From: Alnus glutinosa
Taxonomy: Eukaryota; Streptophyta; Magnoliopsida; Fagales; Betulaceae
Length of the DNA stretch: 64,000 bases
Assembly (NCBI RefSeq): GCF_958979055.1
Contig: NC_084888.1
Span: forward strand, 37,405,804-37,469,803
Reading direction: 5' to 3'
Position 1 is the stretch's first letter, and every line of letters starts with the position of its first letter. The translations under genes were made by a program, and so were the position numbers. Below are positions 1 to 10,135 of the stretch, one piece after another. The notes under the pieces are model-generated. The model was not told the DNA's origin. It saw nothing but the letters and a program-made list of their open reading frames with translations, and searched no databases.

Positions 1-2940
1 TGATCACATTATGATTGAGGGGCCTAGGACAAAGAATCCATGTCCCATTGGAAATTAAAGCCTCATACTCTTGGTTCATGCCAGTTTTCCAGCGAGGATC
101 AATGGCAGCCTTTGAGTAGCAGGTTGGTTCAATGATAGAGGATATGGGAAGATGACTTTTGAGAGGATGGTGTGAGGTATAGTAAAGATGATAATCAGAG
201 AAGGTCTTAGGTTTTAAGGAGCCAGTGTGTGATCTGGTGGTCATGGAGTGTGTAGGTGTTGAGGGAGTTACCAAGGGTAAGGTCTGAACTGGTTCATTAG
301 AAAGGGAAATATGTGGCAGAGTTGTAAGGGTCTGTGAAGGAGAGGTTGTATGTGGCTGGCTAGTAGGTGCATGGGAGACTGCATAATGAGGATCACTCTG
401 GTGAGCAAGAGTAGGGCCATGATTTGGTGAGCTAGGGGAGACAGGAGGAGTAAGTTCAAGTGGTTCCAAGATAGGTTCAGTGGCAGAAAAAATAGAATCA
501 GGTAGTAATGAAGACTGAGATGAAGTAGTACTTACCGGAATTGTGAAAGGGGATTCGGACACAACATTGACCTTGGTTAGCAGTTGAAGATGAGCATGAT
601 CCTTGGCTGGGAATGATTTTTCATCAAAAATAACATGCCTTGAGAGATAGACCCTATCAGTGAAAAGATCCAAGCAACGGTAGCCTGCATAGCTATATCC
701 TAGAAAGATGCAGACTTTGGATCTATATTCTAGTTTGTTGGCAGTGTAAGGTCTGAGAATAGGGAAGCACTTACACCCAAAGACACGAAGAAGAGAATAG
801 TTAGGGTCCTTTCCATAGAGTTTGGCATAAAGAGAACAATGGTTGAGGATTGGAGTAGGCAATCTATTGATGATATATACTGAAGTTAAGAAGGCATCTA
901 CCCAATACTTGTTGGATAATCCTGAATGGGCAAGCAAGGTAAGACCTGTTTCCAATATATGTCGAAGTTTTCTCTCAGCAAGTCCATTCTGCTGAGAGGT
1001 ATGAGGACAGGATTTTCTGTGAGTGATTCCATGTTGAGATAGGAAATTTTGAAAGTGAATGGAGGTGTATTCCCCTCCACCATCGGATTGCAAGCTTTAA
1101 ATTTTATGGTTGAATTGAGTTTCCACTAGAGTTTTAAACTTTACAAAGGTTGCATAGGTATTAGATTTATTATGCAGAGGATACAACCAAGTATATCTTG
1201 TAAAGTCATCCACAAAAATTATATGGTATTTGCAACCACTAACTGATGGAACAGGTGAGGTCCATAAATCAGAATGAATAAGAGCAAGGGGAGCAGTACT
1301 AAGCCGATTGGAGGCAGAAAATGAGAGTTTTTTTGCTTTTCCCATTTGACATAAGTCACAAAAGAGATTTTCATTGGAATTATCATTGAAAGTAGGCAAA
1401 TGATGAGCCTTCAATACACGGTTAACATTCAAAAAGGATGAATGGCCTAGCCTATGATGCCATACAGAAAGGGTTGCTTTTAGTCCTAGGAAAGCAGTAA
1501 AGAGAGGTTTGAATGAAGAAGCTCCTTTGAACCGAAGTGGATACAACCCATTTTCACTCCTGCCTTCCAAGAGCAATTTGTGTGTCTTGATGTCCTTCAC
1601 AAAGAAATGGGAAGAAGTAAGTATAAAGTAGCAATCATTATCCTTACAAAATTTGTAAATGGACAAGAGATTAGTGGCAGCCTTAGGACAATGCAGGATA
1701 TGATTAAGATAAAATTTGGAGTGAGGAGAGGTTAGAATAGTTGAACCAGTTTTCTCAATGGCAAGACCTCCACCATCATCAACTGCTACTGTTTCTGTTC
1801 CCTGGAAGGGCTGCTGCTGGAAAGTCAGATTTTCAAGCTCACTAGTGATGTGAGAGTTAGCACCACTATCAGCAAACCACTGTTGGTCTTCCATATCTGG
1901 GTCGGTTTGTGTTGCCATGGCTACAAGTTGTGTGGGGGGTGTTTGCCCTGATAAGCATAGTCCACATATTTGACAAGGTATGCGGAAGTTTGGTTGAAAA
2001 GAGCCAGAAGGATGTCTCTGAGGAGCAGGATGTGTAAGACCCCTTGGTGATGCAGGACGAGGCAGAGGTGGACGAGCTAAAGGTGCTAAAGGTGGAGAAA
2101 AACTGACTAATGGTGGAGAAAATTTAGGTCCTGGTCGAGGAGAATACTTGCTGTATTGGCCACCCTTTGGCCTTCGATTGAAAGACTGAAAGTTTGGCTT
2201 TGAGGATCCTCTTTGTCGAGATGCAAACAATGCAAAGTTGGAGGCATCAGTGGCTGTAACCATTTGTTGCTGCTGATTGATGAGTGCCTCATGGTTGAGT
2301 AATTCATCCTGGAAATCAGTGAATGTTGGAAGCTTGTCTTTGGTGGTCATGGTGAAGGTAGTGACAAATGTGTTGAAAGTGGGATTGAGACCACTGATGA
2401 TGAAGGAGGTTAAGTCTTCATCATCTATGGGCTTCCCAATTACTACTAGTTGGTTTTCCAAGTTCTTGGCTTCCTGTAAGTAGGCAGAACAGGTTTTGGA
2501 TCCTTGACGGATGCTTTGAAGGTCACGTCTAAGGTGAGTCACCCTATTCCGAGATTGTGAAGCAAATCTAGTGGCCAAGAAGGTCCATACTTATTGAGAT
2601 GTATGGAGGCCATACAAAGTGGACAACACTGACTCATTAAGTGTGGTGTTGAGCCAGCTCAAAATAAATTGGTCCTTCTTATTCCAGAGAGAATAATCTA
2701 GATTGAGGACATCTTTGTCTTGATCATCAGGCACAAATTAAGGTAGGCATGGTTCTGAACCATCCACAATGCCCATAAAGTCATGACTCTTAAGAATAGG
2801 AACAACCAAAAAGAGCCAAGACATGTAATTAGGACCATCAAGTTTGGTGTTGGTAAATGAGGCAAGATTTGGTAGGACAAAGGTGGAAGTGTTAGATGAA
2901 GATGGAACAGGAAGTGTTAGGAGAGAAAGTTGGCGTTGGC
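1..2940 (-). pseudogene. Decayed copia gag-pol polyprotein gene
   Basis: The gag N-terminus (about 2940-2580) is readable but has at least two in-frame stops, one of them TAA at 2593-2591. The longest open stretch (2578-1097) holds the UBN2-type gag, a damaged zinc knuckle, the aspartic protease (WFADSGANSHIT, near 1870-1835), the gag-pre-integrase (WHHRLGH, near 1465) and the first half of integrase (HSDLW near 1280). It ends at an in-frame TAA at 1099-1097. The same frame is open from 1096 to the window edge and carries the rest of integrase (SDGGGEY, then QQNGLAER) and the beginning of the RVT_2 reverse transcriptase. The zinc knuckle keeps CQIC but has lost the following His and Cys, apparently by a small deletion. 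The element cannot encode its own replication proteins as it stands. Confidence 0.9.
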
Positions 2941-2948
2941 CTATGATG

Positions 2949-2960
2949 GCTTTGATACCA
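2949..2960 (-). other. Primer-binding site for initiator tRNA-Met
   Basis: Minus strand reads TGGTATCAAAGC immediately after the LTR. The usual plant copia site complementary to the 3' end of initiator tRNA-Met is TGGTATCAGAGC, so there is one mismatch. Confidence 0.8.
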
Positions 2961-3351
2961 TGAAGAAAGTAATGAAGGTTGAAGAATATCTCAACAGTGT
3001 ATTGATGATTTTCTTAGTTTATAATAGTTTACAAGGCACACTTATATACAGAGCTTTACATGACTAAACAAATAATAAAAACTGTCCTATAATCTTGAGG
3101 TAATCAGAGTGGAGAGGTGATCAGCAGTATAGAGAGCATAGAAGGATGACCAGAGGCATGGGAAGTATGGAGAGCTTGTCTTGTGGTGAAGTTGAGAGAT
3201 ATGAAGTATGGGCAGTCATACTTCATTCTGCAGAAATAGAAACTGCAGTTTCTGCAGTACCGGGTAGAGTAACGGCTACTAGCCGTTGAAGCTAGTTCGG
3301 CAGTTTTTATTTTCTCTTCTTTTCAGCAGTGTCGTGTGAGGTACTCTAACA
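2961..3351 (-). repeat. 5' LTR of the copia element (391 bp)
   Basis: On the minus strand the LTR starts TGTTAGAGTACC (3351 downward) and ends TTCA at 2961, giving the standard TG...CA termini, and it abuts the primer-binding site exactly. The likely 5-bp target duplication next to it would be plus-strand taaac (3352-3356), but the other end is not in the window. Confidence 0.85.
3041..3050 (-). promoter_or_regulatory. TATA box inside the copia LTR
   Basis: Minus strand TGTATATAAG lies inside the LTR, at a position suitable for the U3 promoter. No experimental support. Confidence 0.5.
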
Positions 3352-3356
3352 TAAAC

Positions 3357-4152
3357 TACCAAAAATTTGCAATGTACATGTCCCATAAAAAGATAAAAAT
3401 GATCCTAATATTTTTTCAATAAGTTAAAACACACCCCCAACAAATTTCAAAAAGAATAAAAAAAACATAATCCAAGTGCTCACTATTTAGATGCTTTTAT
3501 AATAGGTGATTGAAGACTTGAGAGCATGTGTGCTACAGTACTTATGTAGGATTCCTCCGCAACAGTTTGAGGCCCTGTTTAGTAACCCCCTTCCCCTCCC
3601 CTCCCCTTCTCTTATGGAAGAATTTTTTTTGAAGTGTGAGTAAAAGATGATTGATGTGATATAAAGTAAAAAGAATTTATATGAAAAAGTAGAAAAATTT
3701 TGTATTATAGTGAATTTTTTTATTTGAATAATAATAAAAAATTGTTAATGTGATATAAAAAATAAAAAAGATTAAGAATGTTTTGAGTTGATTTTTTTTG
3801 GGATACGTAAAAATAAAGGAAGAGAGAGGAAAAGAGGTTATTAAACGGGCCTGAGTTTCCACGCACTTATGCCGATCGTGGGGCAAGCATGCATCGTAAA
3901 AAATAGCTCCATTAAGAGTTCCCGTCGCAGAAGAAACTCATGACAAACCAAAACACGCCACGTGTTATTCTGGTTCCTTAGTCGATGTCTGCTTTCCTGC
4001 TTTGCCTTGCCCGCACTTTCCTTGTTCTTAGTCCAAAGATTCCTCGCCAAAAGCCGAAAGAAAAAAAAGCTCTTCCTTTGTTTCTTTAGCTTCTGTTTGA
4101 AACCCATTACCATCTATCTGAATTCTGAGCTTCCGATCGAGGAAATTCCAAC
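3357..4152 (+). other. Intergenic DNA, then CAN-A promoter and 5' leader
   Basis: To about 3950 this is AT-rich sequence without a convincing gene. From about 3955 it aligns with the region upstream of CAN-B (from about 13845): both have a CTTTGCCTTGCCC stretch and TCGCCAAAAGCCGA. This marks the left edge of the CAN segmental duplication and probably the 5' untranslated leader. Confidence 0.6.
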
Positions 4153-7100
4153 ATGGGAATGCCCAAATTGCAGTGGATCTCAGTCCACGTGGAAAAGGCC
4201 TTGAGGTTGCTTGGGCAATGTTGGCAGCCCACTGTATCTGGGGACTCCGAATCACTTGGACATCATGGTGTATCGGCGGCCACTGTCGGCGTATCGGCTC
4301 TCGCCCAGCATCTCCTCCACTTTGAGATCACCTCCCAGGTTTGTTGGAGTTTCATTGGGTTTGATGTAGAATAAGTTCATTTGAAATTTCTTAGAAGTAA
4401 GGGAATCAGAAATCAAGATGAATGATCCCGAGCCTAGTCCTTCATTTCAGTCCTCTGACCTTTATGTTCAAGTCTGAGCTGTTTAGCTACTTTGTTCTAT
4501 AGTTTATATATTTTTGTAGTTTTTATTTTCTTAGAAAAATGAATTGTCAAAACATTTAAAAAGCAGCGATAATATCTATTATATATACTTTGATTGGCTT
4601 TATCAGGTTGGAATGAAAAAAATTTCAATGAGAATTTTCTTTCGAAATTTTGTGGATCCCAGATTTCTCTTTCCTTGAATTTTCAAGGTTTGGTTTAGAA
4701 AGAGCGGTAATTTAATATGGTATATGAGTTAAAGATTATGAGTTCGAACCTTGATTCCGTCGTTTACCTATTATTATAATTAAATATTTTACGTGTTGGG
4801 CCTCACCTATTAAAATGAAGTTTAAGCCCACACGTAATGGGATGTTCAAGTATTGATTAAATTTACATATTTCTATGAGCTTAAGCATTTGAGATAAGTT
4901 GTGATTTAATGTCATTTAGGCTTATTGAAGTATATAAGGATGAATTTTTTGAGCTAATTAGTTATCTTTTTAAGTATAATTTCCATCATGCTGATCAAAT
5001 TGTTTTTTCTTCAATGTTTTAAGGTCCCGAAAGGACTCGACAAGCATGTTGTCTCGTCCAAAAAGGCTCAAGCTGATTGGTAAGTAGCTTGCGATCTATC
5101 TCAGCAGTCTATTATCAAAAATAAACTAAATGTTCCTGGTGAAATCAAATATCCATTTTCAAGGGTGGACCTATTCAGGGGCCAAGGGGGCCTGGCCCCC
5201 CCAATTTGTCAATGCTGGGTCTGCCACTATCCATTTTATTGGCTGAAATTCTCATATATTTAGAAACAAGGTGTGATGAATATGCTTGATTATACAACTT
5301 TTTCTCTTAACAGTCCACATTTTGAAAATATATGAAGGTACAGAAAACTAGTAGAGGCATGGAGAGAAGCAAAACCCCCTCCAGAAACACCTGAAGAAGC
5401 TGCTAGACTTGTCATTGAGACTCTTAAGAGAGACAAAAAAGCAGATGTTGAGGTACAATAAAAGAATTGGCGCAACATAGAACTTGTTGCATATATAATA
5501 CATGGAAGGAAACAAAAAATTAACATTCTCTTTTTGCCTATTAGGGTTTATTGACTTTCTATGGTCTCCCTCTTCCACATACCTTAGTCGAACTTACTGC
5601 TGAGGCCCCAACATCATTGCCTATGGGGGTAGAGTATGAATGTGAGACGTTGCCGGTAAGAGCTATGCCCTTTTCAGACTTATTGTTGCCAAGCATGATT
5701 AGTCATATTAGAGCTAGCCGAGTTTGATTTAGTGAATCATTCAAATGAAATTAGGTTGATGCAAAAGCTATAGTAGATGGAGATGGTATGACCGTGTATG
5801 TCAGTACGACAGACCCCCGGGAGTCATTGATCGTTCCCAAGGATGTACAAATAGCAGCCATCCAAAGATCACAAGCACGTGCTGAGAAGAATTATAAAAA
5901 GGCTGATGAACTTCATAAAATAATTATTGATTCTGGATATAGGTTAGTCATCTAACTTCCTCAATATAGGCTTTGGTTAGAGGCAATGACGGAACCTGAA
6001 TTTTTTATATGAAGGGGCCAAAGTATAAATGACGGGCAAATTTATTTTTAGTATATAGGGGCTAAACTTAATTTTTAAAACCATGGTCCCTTTGGTCTCT
6101 ACCTAGATCAATCCCTGGTTAGAGGCTCATCCAATTTGGTTCCAGTTTTGAGAACGTAGATCGCATGCAATAGGCTGTTGGCAATCGTGTGACAGCCCCA
6201 AACCTTCTTGTGCCCTAGGTTAGGCTCAGGTTGCTGGATTTGAATCCTCCTCAGTTGAAACCAGCCGGCCGGAGAGGAGTCGGTTTTTTATAAGTGGAGG
6301 GCAAAATTATCTTTTTATATTTTATTTGACAATTTTACCCTCTACTTATAAAGGACCAACTTCTCTCTAGTTGGTTTCAACTGGAGAAGATCGTCGACCA
6401 GGTTGCTTGGACACTTGCCTGAACAGGTGGGGCCTGAATAGGCTTTTACATGAGCTGTCCACAACGCTATTGCATTACATCAAAATCTCCAGTTGTTTAT
6501 AATTTTGTTTTGCCACCCAGGGTACTACTCAATTTTCAGAACAATGAGGAGATCCTTGCCCGTAAGTATAGAATTCGACTAAGGTAAGATTACCTTGCTC
6601 ATAGATCTCACTAGCTAAATCTTTTCTTTCACCTAGCGGCAATATTGGTTAATAGTTTTAGAACAGGGGAATAGATGCACCAGAGAATTCAATGCCATAT
6701 GGGGAAGAAGCAAAGGAAGAGCTGACTAAGATCGTTCAGGGAAAGTGTTTGAGAGTCCTTGTTTATGGGGAAGATCGTTATGGCCGCTGCGTAGGTGATC
6801 TATATTGCAATGGCAAATTCGTACAGGTACGGTTTCTGTCAAAGTTGGTATCTTTTGAGCCTCTTTATCGATGAGCTAAATTATCTATTTTTTCTCAATC
6901 TGATAGGAATTAATGTTGAAGAAAGGATTTGCATGGCACTACACAGACTTCGACCAACGCCCAGAACTTGCAAAAGTTAGAAATTATCTTTACTTCACTC
7001 ATGTAATTCCACAGTGTTAATCCTCTCTTAACTTGATTCTCTATACGTGTGATAACAGTGGGAAAAAGAGGCCCGAGCTAAGCGAGTTGGCCTGTGGGCT

Positions 7101-7157
7101 TCACCAAATCCTGAGAAGCCATGGGAATGGAGAAAGGACAAACGCGAAGGGAGATAG
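4153..7157 (+). CDS. Ca2+-dependent staphylococcal-nuclease-like nuclease, CAN-A
   Basis: Nine exons with GT-AG introns: 4153-4338, 5024-5079, 5338-5452, 5545-5655, 5755-5942, 6521-6583, 6667-6826, 6907-6975, 7059-7157. They join in frame to 348 aa; plant CAN1/CAN2 proteins are about 320-335 aa. The SNase fold occupies the C-terminal two thirds. Residues matching S. aureus nuclease metal and catalytic positions are present: DGD (Asp164, Asp166), the RLRGIDAPE block (Arg238, Asp243, Glu246) and EDRYGR (Arg280). Family role: Ca2+-dependent hydrolysis of DNA and RNA, with the Arabidopsis members at the plasma membrane. Oddity: the N-terminus ([10 protein letters not shown]...) differs from CAN-B. 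About 35 bp are inserted after the fourth codon region, so the Cys9-Cys10 pair is gone and the Gly2 context is poor, and membrane anchoring may be lost. Several small elements sit in its introns, and a solo LTR starts one base after the stop. Start chosen by collinearity with CAN-B. Confidence 0.93.
4690..4862 (+). repeat. tRNA-like (SINE-like) repeat in CAN-A intron 1
   Basis: Contains a tRNA-like stretch (ATATGGTATATGAG, then GAGTTCGAACCTT, close to a pol III B box) followed by an AT-rich body. The matching intron of CAN-B lacks it, so it is an insertion. Ends were not resolved; family not named. Confidence 0.5.
5160..5228 (+). mobile_element. 69-bp miniature element, 9-bp TSD, CAN-A intron 2
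   Basis: Flanked by ATCCATTTT at 5151-5159 and 5229-5237. CAN-B has a single ATCCATTTT at the same place, i.e. an empty site. A 9-bp duplication suggests Mutator-type mobilisation. GC-rich centre (GGCCTGGCCCCCCC). Confidence 0.85.
5985..6116 (+). mobile_element. 132-bp miniature element, 10-bp TSD, CAN-A intron 5
   Basis: Flanked by GGTTAGAGGC at 5975-5984 and 6117-6126. CAN-B has one copy (GGTTAGAGAC) and no insert. The left end (ATGACGGAACCTGAA) and the GGGGCCAAAG block resemble the element at 5160 and the nested one at 45172, so they are probably one family. Confidence 0.8.
6236..6402 (+). repeat. Hairpin-forming miniature element in CAN-A intron 5
   Basis: Long inverted repeat: the arm starting CCTCAGTTGAAACCAG pairs imperfectly with CTAGTTGGTTTCAACTGGAG, around an AT-rich loop. 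Absent from CAN-B. Shares the CTCAACT-GAGAGGA-CCAGTT type ends with the hairpin at 26940-27110. Confidence 0.6.
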
Positions 7158-7524
7158 TGATGCACGCTTTCTGATTGGATGTATGAAAAATAGGGATGAA
7201 TATAGAAATGGAATGGAAAGATGATAGTGAACTCCAATTAATGGCTGGAGACAGACCCCAAGTGAATCCAATTAAGGCTGGAATCAAACCACAAGATAAA
7301 AGTCTATATCAATTCTTTTCTTCCTTTCTCATTAACGACCAAATGGTCTTTAAATAGAAATACAAGTAGATAATACCTAAGGTGATAATGCTTAAAGTTC
7401 AAATATTCAAATTCAAATAAGCTCTAATCCTAATATTAAATAATCTAATCCTAATCTAATCCTAATAAGTTGAAATTCCATTCCAACTCAACTATTAAAC
7501 CTATCTAACCATTTATCCCTATCA
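7158..7524 (-). mobile_element. Solo-LTR-like insertion at the CAN-A stop codon (367 bp)
   Basis: Starts TGATGCACGC, ends CCCTATCA (TG...CA), and is bracketed by the 5-bp duplication GATAG at 7153-7157 and 7525-7529. CAN-B shows the empty site (GAGATAGAGTTGTCC). No primer site or coding region adjoins it, so a solo LTR is the best reading. Minus-strand orientation is suggested by a CTATTTAAAGACC TATA-like motif. The stop codon TAG is part of the duplication and so survives. Confidence 0.8.
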
Positions 7525-7677
7525 GATAGGGTTGTCCTTTCTCCCTGTCTCCATGTTTAACCGTTTGAGCCAAACATAGTCATAAAAATGGACTTGCATC
7601 CAAGAGCAGGTATGGGCAGAAAAACGGAGAAAGAACTTGTAAAGAAGCTTTTGTCCCTTTTTTTAAATTTCAGCTTA

Positions 7678-7757
7678 TTTACCACAACCAATGTATAGTG
7701 CTGAATGCGATTTGTACATACAAATCGCATTCAGCACTATGCATTGGTTGTGGTAAA
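7678..7757. repeat. Near-perfect palindrome, 39-bp arms, 2-bp spacer
   Basis: Arm 7678-7716 (TTTACCACAACC...) is the reverse complement of 7719-7757 with a single mismatch. The CAN-B flank has a diverged version of the right arm only (near 17610-17645), so the left arm arose as an inverted copy after the CAN duplication. Confidence 0.95.
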
Positions 7758-7887
7758 TAATATTGAAGTCAAAACAGAAGTGAGATTTGGCTTTGTTTGG
7801 TAAGAACAGAAATTTTCTACAAATGGGTTTGTAAAAAATTTCTTACAATTCATATATAAGATTGATATGTGTCCCTTGACATGTAAG

Positions 7888-8568
7888 AACACTAGCAGCA
7901 GGTTCCCAACCATTTTCCCTATTTTAGGGAAAATTTAGGGAACCAAACCACTTTTTTTTTCCCTATACAAAAACACCCCACAACAGCTTCCCTTTATCTT
8001 TCCCTATAAATTAAAATAATATTTCTTTTTTTACTTTTTTTTTCTTTTTAATTTCATTGCAGACTTTCCTCTCCTCCTCTTCTTCTTCTTTCTTTTTCTC
8101 TCGAGACTTTTTTCCTTTTTTCCTTTTTTTTTTTTTCATCTTCTTCTCCCTCTCATCTGTCTCTCTTCTTTCTTTCTTTTTTCGTCTTCTTCTCCCTCTC
8201 GTCTGTCTCTCTTCTTTTTTTTTCTTTTTTTTTCCGTCTTCTCTCCCTCTCTCTCTCTTGTCTGCATCTTCTTTGAGGTTGAGGAATGAGAACAAAATGA
8301 GAGAGGAGAGAGAGAGCTGTTTTTTTTAGAATGAGGAATGATGATGCGTGAAGAAGAGAGGAGAGAGGAGAGAGAAACATTTTTTTTTATTAAAATAATC
8401 TGTTGGGAAGCTACAGTGCTTCCCAATGTATTGGGAAGTACTGTAGCTTCCCAAGCATCCTCATCTAAAATGAGGAAGCTGCTGTGGCTCATATTTTGCA
8501 CATTTTTTTTCAAATTTTCCCTATTTTAAGGAATAGAACTACTTATAGGGCATCTGCTACTAGTGCTC
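7888..8568 (+). mobile_element. PIF/Harbinger-type non-autonomous element, 681 bp
   Basis: TSD TAA at 7885-7887 and 8569-8571. Ends GAACACTAGCAGCAG and, reversed, GAGCACTAGTAGCAG. The exact empty site is in the second tandem unit (CATGTAAGAAACATATG near 10840). The interior is pyrimidine-rich (8040-8280) with an inner inverted repeat around 8405-8455 (GGGAAGCTACAGTGCTTCCC type). No transposase. Confidence 0.92.
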
Positions 8569-8590
8569 TAAGAAACATATGTTGTTTTAA

Positions 8591-8976
8591 GAGCACTAGC
8601 AGCAGATTCCCAACCATTTTCCCTATATTTAGGGAACAAAACTACTTTTTGCTTCCCTATAAAAAAATACCCCACAATAGATTCCCTTACTTTTCCCTAT
8701 ATCAATTAAATATTATTTTTTTACTCTTATTTTAATCTTTTTCTCCCTTTCTTACTTTTTCTCTCTTCCCTATATCAATTAATTATACTTCTTTTATATT
8801 AAAATAATACATAGGGAATGAATAGTAGACATGTATACATAGGGAATCACTATTCATTCCCAACCCCCTCATCTAAATATAGGGCATCTGCTGTGGAAGG
8901 TTTTTTGATGTTTTTCATGAAATTTTCCCTAAATATAAGGAAGGGAACCAATATAGGGTAACTGCTACTAGTGCTC
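8591..8976 (+). mobile_element. PIF/Harbinger-type non-autonomous element, 386 bp
   Basis: Same family as 7888-8568: ends GAGCACTAGCAGCAG and, reversed, GAGCACTAGTAGCAG. TSD TAA at 8588-8590 and 8977-8979. The empty site in the second unit reads TTGTTTTAATAGCATG (about 10850-10865). Non-coding. Confidence 0.92.
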
Positions 8977-9188
8977 TAATAGCATGTATTTCTCATATGC
9001 TTTTTTAATAGCATTAAGAAAAAAAAATATGTGTTTCTCACATGTTTAAAGGAAATATGTCAATCTTATATGTGGGTTGTATGAAATTTCTTACAAACCG
9101 ATTTGTTAAAAATTTATGTCTGTTTGTTAATGTGTAAAGGATGCATTGAATAAATGTGAAAATAGTTTTGAGTGTTTTGTATTTTGGG

Positions 9189-10100
9189 TAGGGCTGACAA
9201 TTTTGACACAACCCAATAATCCAACACGACACGAAATTATGTTTACCTTAAAAACGGGTTTAGGTCATAAATGGGTCAACCCGTTTATCTTGGCTTGGTG
9301 GGTCGTGTCGCGGGTCACCCGCGGGTGACCCGCTAGGCAAGATTATTTTTTTTTTTAAAAAAAATTTAAATTTAAATTTATTATTATTAGCTAACAGTCT
9401 AACAGTGAAAACACAAAAAAAAAAAAAAAAAAAAAAAAAAAACCCTAACTTCTTTTTTTTTTCTTCTTCTTCCTCTCCCCGTCCCCTGGGCTTTGATTTC
9501 CTGGGATGCGCTATGGACAACCTCGGCGACTTTGTGTCGCTCTCCGTGGACCCCAATGTCCATCCCGGCCAAATCTCCATCTCTAGAGACGCTTTCGGCA
9601 AGCTCAACAAGAACCCCAACTAGAACTGCGCAGGCATCGCCGCCATCGAGGTCATGAAAATGCTCGACGTCCGATCGGTCGGTCTCTCCCTCTCTCTCCA
9701 CAAGGGCCTTCCCTTAGGGAGTGGCCTCAGCTCCAGGGCCACAGCCGCGACCGTCGCCATGAACGAGATCTTCGGCGGGAGGCTCAGGCTGGAGGAGCTC
9801 GTCCTCGCCGAGTTGCGGGGCTGAAATCGGAGGAGAGACCGAGAGAGTATCCGGTTACCACGCAGACAATGTAGCACAGCGGGTTACAACTCCATTATTT
9901 TGAGGGGTAATGTTCCATATTTTGACTGAATTAACAGAACTTCATAATTAGTTATTTTCCTTCCTTTTTTTTTAGAAGAATAGTAATGTTCAAAAGAGTA
10001 GGATGACCGATTGATATATTAGGATTGATAAATTTGTTTCTCGTTTATAATTCCTTGTGGTTGAGAAGTTATTGAAAAAATATAAAGAGAACATGGAGTC
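9189..10100 (+). mobile_element. hAT-like gene-carrying element, copy 1, right end missing
   Basis: Left end TAGGGCTGACAATTTTGACAC and GGGTCGTGTCGCGGGT-type subterminal repeats match the complete element at 11070. The copy stops at 10100 (CATGGAGTC) where the tandem duplication breaks. It carries the homoserine kinase fragment listed separately. Confidence 0.85.
9486..9876 (+). pseudogene. Homoserine kinase gene fragment inside hAT-like element, copy 1
   Basis: Translates as GFDFLGCA, MDNLGDFVSLSVDPNV, NCAGIAAIEVMKML, RSVGLSLSLHKGLPLGSGL and NEIFGGRLRLEELVLA, then in another frame VSGYHADNVA. This is the N-terminal GHMP-kinase part of plant homoserine kinase (ATP-dependent phosphorylation of homoserine, threonine pathway). 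It is dead: TAG after KNPN (9621-9623), several residues missing from the Ala-rich part of the ATP-binding loop, and a frameshift before VSGYH. No transit peptide and no C-terminal half. GC content is far above the surroundings, fitting capture of an intronless or processed exon. Confidence 0.92.
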
Positions 10101-10135
10101 AGACCCCAAGTGAATCCAATTAATTTAATCCAAGT

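Larger units (their letters stand above)
1..3351 (-). mobile_element. Ty1/copia LTR retrotransposon, 5' part, runs off the left edge
   Basis: Read on the minus strand, the order is LTR (3351-2961), primer-binding site (2960-2949), gag, protease, gag-pre-integrase, integrase, then the start of reverse transcriptase at position 1. Integrase before reverse transcriptase is the copia order. Seen directly: DSGA-type protease, WHHRLGH gag-pre-integrase and HSDLW integrase motifs. The 3' half and the second LTR lie outside the window. Several in-frame stops show it is a dead copy. Confidence 0.95.
7800..9118 (+). mobile_element. 246-bp long-TIR element, copy 1, with two nested elements
   Basis: Outer sequence matches 10754-10999 once the two nested PIF elements are removed (246 bp in both). 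Terminal inverted repeats run about 100 bp. Flanks TTTGTTTG (7792-7799) and TCTGTTTG (9119-9126) form an 8-bp duplication with one mismatch, as expected of hAT-type elements. CAN-B has the empty site TTGGTTTGTTAATG. Confidence 0.8.

Noticed and set aside
7678..7757. Palindrome as a microRNA precursor
   Set aside because: The stem is almost perfect with a 2-nt loop and no flanking lower stem, and it is absent as a hairpin from the paralogous flank; plant miRNA precursors have larger loops and mismatches.
8011..8513. Several Arg/Lys/Glu-rich or Ser/Phe-rich frames
   Set aside because: They are the two strands of a CT-rich tract inside a PIF element, not genes.
9399..9877. Minus-strand frames opposite the kinase fragment, mirrored at 11282-11754
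   Set aside because: Shadows of the GC-rich captured exon; no independent similarity.
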